From Conoideocrella luteorostrata (taxonomy: Eukaryota; Ascomycota; Sordariomycetes; Hypocreales; Clavicipitaceae), in contig JASWJB010000174.1 in assembly GCA_032433595.1 (NCBI GenBank), positions 1 through 64,000 of the forward strand: DNA of 64,000 bases, written 5' to 3'. Position 1 is the stretch's first letter; every line of letters starts with the position of its first letter. Shown in pieces: positions 59,116-64,000 of this stretch. Below the pieces are notes generated by a model, which was given only the letters and a program-made list of their open reading frames with translations, had not been told where the DNA came from and did not search any database. A program made the translations under genes and the position numbers.

Positions 59116-60076
59116 CTTGAGGCTAAATGGCTAAATGGTTTGGAAAAGACGGCGTCCGAGTCTACATCGTAGTATGCAGTGCTATAGGATTTGTAGCCCA
59201 AGCGAACGCAGTTCTAACAACAAAGGGAAGAAAAACAATATCTTAAAATTTGTCCGCGTCATATGGGTCGGCTTTAATCTGCCGATTCGATCACGGGTTA
59301 GCGTTGCCTACTGCTCACTAGGCATCACTGATAGCAAGCGTTACGTATGAGAGGCGCAGAGCAACTTCAATAATCGACCAGAGCCCGGCTGGTGCGCCAC
59401 GATAGCCTACAGGGCTACTATAAACGCTAAAGAAAGGATGGATACGTCATTTCTCGTCCTGACTGAAACGGATGGCTACTATGCCAGCGTTGTATGTGTT
59501 GGTAATTGTTGAGTGCTTGGAATATGTTGGTAGTAGACCTTAGCCTTAGCTAAATATATCTAAGGCCTGTTGGTCATCGTGCATGAAAATTGATACAACG
59601 CGGTTCGAATGGTTCAATAAAACCTGTATTGTGCTTTTGGACATGGTCAGGAGTGTTTAAGTTACCATTGATATTGCGTAGCGTTGGAGGGTGGTAATGT
59701 TTGTTGGGTCGGCATTTTCATGCTTAATGATATTAGAGCCAACACAACAACACCTTGGGTTGCAACAGACCAATGCAGTTGAACGAGCTGATCAGCATCA
59801 ATACGTCATGAACTTAGATTTCAAGAAAGGTTAGACCAAGATATACTGTCCGCAAGCTTGATAGTATCAAAATCATGTGTGAACAGGGGGTTGCTGGATG
59901 CTCAGTGCATGTTTTCATTCGTGTCCTCTACGGGTGTCTTCTCACCGAGAAGAAAAAAATCTGTCATGCGCATATAAGACTCCTCTAATCCGCCTTCCTT
60001 CTAAGTGGTTCTTCAAGATTCAACTTACTTCAATTTCTTCGTTTCAATTATCATTTGACCGAAGCTAACAGCCATT
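59116..60076. other. Gene-free region
   Basis: About 960 bp upstream of the small secreted-peptide ORF. I see no gene, repeat or RNA signature in 59116-59960; the last 110 bases look like a core promoter (see the TATA entry). Confidence 0.5.
59973..59978 (+). promoter_or_regulatory. TATA box before the 30-codon ORF
   Basis: CATATAAGAC lies 104 bp before ATG 60077. A pyrimidine-rich region and CAA-rich leader follow (AAGATTCAACTTACTTCAA), a classic arrangement for a highly expressed fungal gene. Confidence 0.5.
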
Positions 60077-60169
60077 ATGCATTTCATCCGATTTTTGACC
60101 ACTTTGGGCCTAGTTTCAACTTGCAAAGCTATCCCTACGTCCAATCCAATCGATTCTCGAGACTTTTGA
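60077..60169 (+). pseudogene. Signal-peptide-like ORF of 30 codons, possibly truncated secreted protein
   Basis: ATG at 60077 opens a 30-codon frame reading MHFIRFLTTLGLVSTCKAIP then TSNPIDSRDF, ending at TGA 60167-60169. The first part has a short n-region, hydrophobic core and Ala-containing cleavage site, like a fungal secretory signal. The frame is too short for a normal secreted protein. A GTATAT site directly after the stop and a CAG at about 60240 could bound an intron, but the stop precedes the donor. Either a nonsense-truncated small secreted protein gene or a chance ORF. Confidence 0.35.
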
Positions 60170-60589
60170 GTATATCTGCTACTCTTGCCCCAAAGCTTTT
60201 CTTTTTCACCTTCCCATTTCTCTTTATTATTCGGCTCAGACATGCCATGTAATGGTGTTGGAATCCCGCCAAGCACAATGAGAACCACGGAGCGAGTCCC
60301 GTGGTCACGTTTTGGCCACCCTATTTATACGACGATATTAGGCTTCGTATCTTGACTTGTTTTCTCCCTCCTAGATATACAGAGATTATACAATATATTG
60401 CATTTTGACCGAAATTGGTATCGATACCGTAATTGCACAACAGCCGAGCCGGGCTAGCAATCAGCACTAATTTCGTTAAAAAAAAAACCTCAACCGCCCG
60501 CAACCATCGCCAAACGCTATGATTTCGTTCATCGCGAGCACGTCAGTTGTTTATACTCTACCCGAATTTTCTTATATGCGGTGTACTCC
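60170..60589. other. Intergenic region
   Basis: Region between the short ORF and the 3' end of the 615-aa gene. It holds an A run at about 60479-60487 and no convincing coding frame. Confidence 0.5.
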
Positions 60590-62437
60590 TTAAAGTGAAT
60601 TTGATCTCTTAGTTAACACCCCCAACAGCCACCCACCAGTATTTCCTCCATATGCAGATCGAATATCCCCCTCTATTGGGCTGTCATCGTCTGATTCCAA
60701 ATTCTCAATCCATTCGTGCTCGCGAATTTCTCTCTCTGCCACAGGAAATCCATCATTGCCTCGAAGCCAAGTGAATACATTCCTGGTTACCATCTCAGAC
60801 ACTTCATCCTCAATATCAAAATTCTCAAAGTTAACAGAGGCGCTACTGTTCCACCCAGGTGGTCGTCGGGCTTTAAAACGTATGGTCGCCTTAGCTAAAT
60901 TGGTTTTTTCCCGCGCAGTCGTCCTGCCATCATTGCAATCCCAAGTAAAACTATGTTGTAGGAGACCATGAACTGCTGAGCATTTAGCGTGTTGACGAAC
61001 ATTGAGGTCCGTGTCTTCCATGGAAGTGAAGCCAAATGGAGCAAATGGAAATAGTGGTGGAACCGTATGGTCTTGTTCGTGGCATAGATACGTAAGCCGG
61101 CATTCATCGGCTCGCGAGATCTGGTGGGTGATCGATGTAGCTTTTGGCACAAAATCCTGAATAAAGGACACATGCGTTCCAGTCCAGGCGGCAGCATTAA
61201 GATCAACTTTCCACCACCCCATTCGAGCTTCTCGGAGACAGCTCGCCTCGGCGCCTGTGATAAATGTGCCAACCCAGAGAAATCCAAGTCCTGGATCTCT
61301 TTTTATGAATGTACTCAAGCGGAGATACATGTCGCTAGCCTTATCCGAGTCGAGGAACGCGAATGAGCCCTGTAACCAAGCTCCGCAGTCATTACAGTAC
61401 ACATCTGGCTCGAAGAAGATGCTATTCAAGAGAGATTTTACACCTCTCGAGTTGCAACTCAGCGTCAGCAGACGGTCTAATTGACAGAGTTCCCCTCTCC
61501 AATCTGGAGTCACTTGCTTTCTGCTATGTCGGCTTTCCGCTATGTGCGGTAGATGGGGGATGGGAAGCTCAATTCTTCTATTATCCAACTTCGCTACTGG
61601 AATGAGTAAAACCGCTGCGAGTGCTTCTTGGCTTTGGTCTGTGACATCATAGAGAGAGCAATATTCTGAAAGGTAGCGAATTGCATCGCTGAACGATGCG
61701 GAACGACAATTAGTAACGTGTGAGCCCGATTGAACATTGGCGGAAATGAGGAATGCCGGCCCTTGCTCGATTCTGATGGACCAAGGTGCGTAGAGAATGA
61801 ACCCAGTGTTACTTCGGACTGTTGCGTCCCAACCGCCATCTGCTGAGAGTACAGCTGTCCACCACCGAGCAGCATCTTCATCCACATTTCCTACATCTAC
61901 CACGACAGAGTCTTCGCCATCATATAGCCCTCTTAGCCCATTGCTGGCGTTGAGTTGATCTCCGTGGTTGCTGTAGTCAGGGGCGCGTGCCCCAGGGATT
62001 AGCTCAGCCCATCTTGCCGAAAGTATGTATGCCCAGGCAAGCATAAGGACAGGAATGTGGTTGCTCTTGCTGCCGAGACAAGTGGGAATCTTCATTGCCA
62101 TACATGGGTCAGAAACGAAGGCAATTGGCGTCACGCAGCTTGAAGCCACCTGGAGAACAACGTTTTCCTGAAATGATGAAAGGTCGCAGTAACCTTGAGC
62201 GGTTGTCCAGGTGGTTTTACCCCTTACCGTGATTGTGTTTGAGAAAGACTTGTTGACTGAAAGGCCATCTGGGAAGTATGGGTGGTTAGGAAATGCCGAA
62301 TAAAGGCTAGTAAGGAGAGTTTGTGGGAGGTTCCTGTCTGCCGCGGCGCTCTCCCACAGTGTTGTCCATGTGCGATATCCCTTCTCATACATTGCCTTGA
62401 ACGCTGCCTCGCTCGGACGGACGGGGTCATTCTCCAT
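60590..62437 (-). CDS. Uncharacterised fungal protein, 615 aa
   Basis: Uninterrupted frame starting MENDPVRPSEAAFKAMYEKG. No catalytic motif or domain is recognised. The protein is Trp- and Ser-rich, with conserved-looking blocks: PVLMLAWAYILSARWAELIPG near residues 125-146 (possibly membrane-associated or buried helix), WWTAVLSADGGW, YAPWSIRIEQGPAFLI and the Cys pair CNDCGAWLQGSF. There is no signal peptide. Proteins of this style are present as uncharacterised families in Hypocreales, from memory. Length and lack of stops over 1.8 kb make it a real gene. One exact 9-mer lies about 400 bp upstream (62834). Confidence 0.72.
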   Translation of the reverse strand: MENDPVRPSEAAFKAMYEKGYRTWTTLWESAAADRNLPQTLLTSLYSAFPNHPYFPDGLSVNKSFSNTITVRGKTTWTTAQGYCDLSSFQENVVLQVASSCVTPIAFVSDPCMAMKIPTCLGSKSNHIPVLMLAWAYILSARWAELIPGARAPDYSNHGDQLNASNGLRGLYDGEDSVVVDVGNVDEDAARWWTAVLSADGGWDATVRSNTGFILYAPWSIRIEQGPAFLISANVQSGSHVTNCRSASFSDAIRYLSEYCSLYDVTDQSQEALAAVLLIPVAKLDNRRIELPIPHLPHIAESRHSRKQVTPDWRGELCQLDRLLTLSCNSRGVKSLLNSIFFEPDVYCNDCGAWLQGSFAFLDSDKASDMYLRLSTFIKRDPGLGFLWVGTFITGAEASCLREARMGWWKVDLNAAAWTGTHVSFIQDFVPKATSITHQISRADECRLTYLCHEQDHTVPPLFPFAPFGFTSMEDTDLNVRQHAKCSAVHGLLQHSFTWDCNDGRTTAREKTNLAKATIRFKARRPPGWNSSASVNFENFDIEDEVSEMVTRNVFTWLRGNDGFPVAEREIREHEWIENLESDDDSPIEGDIRSAYGGNTGGWLLGVLTKRSNSL

Positions 62438-63358
62438 CAATAGTAAGATAATTAGTTAGTTGGTAGAGAGATTTGCAAACCTGCGTATATGTGGTGCCGA
62501 AATTAGGGATGGCGAGGATGGAGGTTGTCGTATGGCCATCTAACGGTCTTTTTGGGGGGCGGGCGATGGAGGGATGCCGAAGCCCGATAGTTGATCTCTA
62601 GCTGTCCACCGGTGAGCCGGTAGGCATCGACTGCCCAAACAGTGTAACGAATAATCTCCTCGAAAAGCTGTCAATGACCATTTACTTAGGTGCATGGAAA
62701 CAGTCCCAGGTTACTTTCTGTCACATATATTAAACAGAGGGGACTGGTTCTAAAACTGAGCTACTAATTGTTTCTTAAAAAAAAAAAAACAGTCGTACAG
62801 GGTAGTCTTACCTTTTCAACACATCGACGATTGTACGGAGTAGAGGAGGGCTTAGTGGTTTTTGCCACATATCATTAATAGCAGGACGTATACCGAGTAT
62901 TCAACTATAACAGCGCTAATCTCTGCATTAACTCCTAAGTGCTATGATAAAATAACGTCCTAGGAGTGTTGGATGCCGCTTTTGCTCATCAATATCACAC
63001 GTGAGGCGGCACCGTCTAAATCAAACAACAGAGTTGCGCAATAGGCTTGCAGTTCTTCCTTCCAGTTAGTTCAGCAAGAATGTAGCCGCGACGCAGAAAA
63101 GCCGGTCAGTAAGTCGATTTCGGCTGATTCTTGTCACTGGAAGCACACCGCCTCGGCAAATCGTAGCCACTATTTTTGCTTTTCTTAGCGGTGTATTTCT
63201 TCCCCAGCCCACGGCTCTTACAAACTCCCAACCTTGAGGCTCAAGAACAGCGTGTCTACTCTCAAAACACCAACAACCTCGACGACACTTGATGAGATTC
63301 TGTCCTCCTCACACAACTAAAAGAAACAAGTACCGCGAACTCACAGTATTCTGCAAAA
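62438..63358. promoter_or_regulatory. Divergent intergenic region
   Basis: About 920 bp between the 615-aa gene and the 76-aa gene. It contains an A run at about 62778-62790 and the 9-mer at 62834. The right end (63230-63358) is a CT/CAAC-rich leader. Confidence 0.5.
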
Positions 63359-63676
63359 ATGCCAGCTTCAGACGGTCTCCGTGAGTTCAGGATCTTTTTG
63401 TTCCTAATCCTCTCTAATCCCGTCCACAAAATAATAAAGAAGCGGACAGCTAATGTTTGGGTTCTAGAACCACCTCTAAACGAAGGTGAGCGTGCAATCC
63501 GCAGGTCATACGGCGGCTGGACCAACTTCATGCAATCCTATGGCCTCAAGCCGTGGGACGACGATGATGCGGCGGAGGGCAAGGCTATCATAAGTGCGTT
63601 GGCGGAACATGCAGAGCAAGAAAAGACTGCCGAAGCAACAAACGCGACTACCGACGAGACAACCAAGACCAAATAA
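63359..63676 (+). CDS. Small conserved-looking protein, 76 aa, spliced
   Basis: Two exons, 63359..63380 and 63468..63676. The 87-nt intron has a GTGAGT donor, TAATG branch point and CTAG acceptor; it is in frame and stop-free, so the unspliced frame reads 105 aa. The spliced product starts MPASDGLQPPLNEGERAIRRSYGG when joined, shown here only as MPASDGLQPPLNEG, then WTNFMQSYGLKPWDDDDAAEGKA, whose core is SYGLKPWDDDD. The C-terminus is Thr/Lys/Glu-rich. The YGGW..SYGLKPW segment looks conserved in other ascomycete small proteins, from memory. Function unknown; possibly nuclear or cytosolic. Confidence 0.68.
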   Translation: MPASDGLREFRIFLFLILSNPVHKIIKKRTANVWVLEPPLNEGERAIRRSYGGWTNFMQSYGLKPWDDDDAAEGKAIISALAEHAEQEKTAEATNATTDETTKTK

Positions 63677-64000
63677 AATATCCGTCTGTTGGCACAAGGT
63701 AATAGAGCCAGGGTGACGATGGTGGCTATCGGGGATTGAGCATTTCTTTTCTTTGCAGCAGTCTGCATATAACTTATGCCGTCTATTGTTGTGGATGCAA
63801 GCTTTAAGATTGTTTAAAGAAGTTTGGCGACGTATGTATCGAATACGCAATACATATTATATCGCCATCACAGAAGCCATCGTGATTGCCGTGGTCGTGA
63901 TGGTGTCGGATAATATAAAATTTGATTGGAACTTATTGAATAATTATTTAGTGAGCTCACACTTTTGCATTTTTCCATGTAGCCGACATCGAACCCGACA
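63677..64000. other. 3' flank to window end
   Basis: AT-rich DNA after the small gene. I see nothing that can be annotated up to the window edge. Confidence 0.5.

Noticed and set aside
59600..59612. GGTTCGAAT resembling a tRNA T-loop
   Set aside because: No A box, acceptor stem or anticodon arm could be folded around it. No other tRNA signature was found in the window.

Overview
This window is nuclear DNA of a filamentous ascomycete. The evidence is short GT-AG introns with CTAAC-type branch points, tight gene spacing, fungal Zn2Cys6 regulators, fungal rhodopsin-domain and Dal5-like membrane proteins, and Sip5 and TOR orthologues with fungal architecture. Protein style and synteny suggest Sordariomycetes, probably Hypocreales; that placement is inference. 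No tRNA, rRNA, CRISPR array or intact transposon was seen.

Left half (1-32.4 kb) is a housekeeping block: Arp6 (SWR1 chromatin remodelling), an F-box protein with a cysteine-rich tail, a long Ufd1-domain zinc-finger protein, Sip5, a GCIP-like protein, glucosidase II beta (ER glycoprotein quality control, ending KDEL), a sugar-type MFS transporter, the TOR kinase (about 2433 aa in five exons) and, divergent from TOR, the replication-termination factor Rtf2. Two gene-free stretches of 3.4 and 3.8 kb interrupt it.

The middle (32.5-40 kb) holds a Zn2Cys6 regulator whose zinc cluster is split by a GC-AG intron, a C2H2-like zinc-finger protein and a rhodopsin-domain membrane protein. A 2.2 kb intergenic region follows. 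It contains a MITE-like inverted-repeat element and a dense group of the 9-mer TACTCCGTA/TACGGAGTA, which occurs at least 21 times in the window, always outside coding exons.

From 42.2 to 55.6 kb lies an accessory metabolic block without a backbone synthase: O-methyltransferase, aldo/keto reductase, a Dal5-like MFS transporter broken by one in-frame TAA, a Zn2Cys6 regulator divergent from it, an alpha/beta hydrolase, a peroxisomal D-amino-acid oxidase ending SKL, and a second, intact Dal5-like transporter. Inferred role: uptake and conversion of a small nitrogenous or aromatic substrate under a local regulator.

The right end (57.8-64 kb) carries unrecognised fungal proteins, a 30-codon signal-peptide-like ORF behind a good TATA box, and a 76-aa spliced small protein. 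Exon boundaries throughout were worked out by hand from splice signals, reading phase and family conservation.
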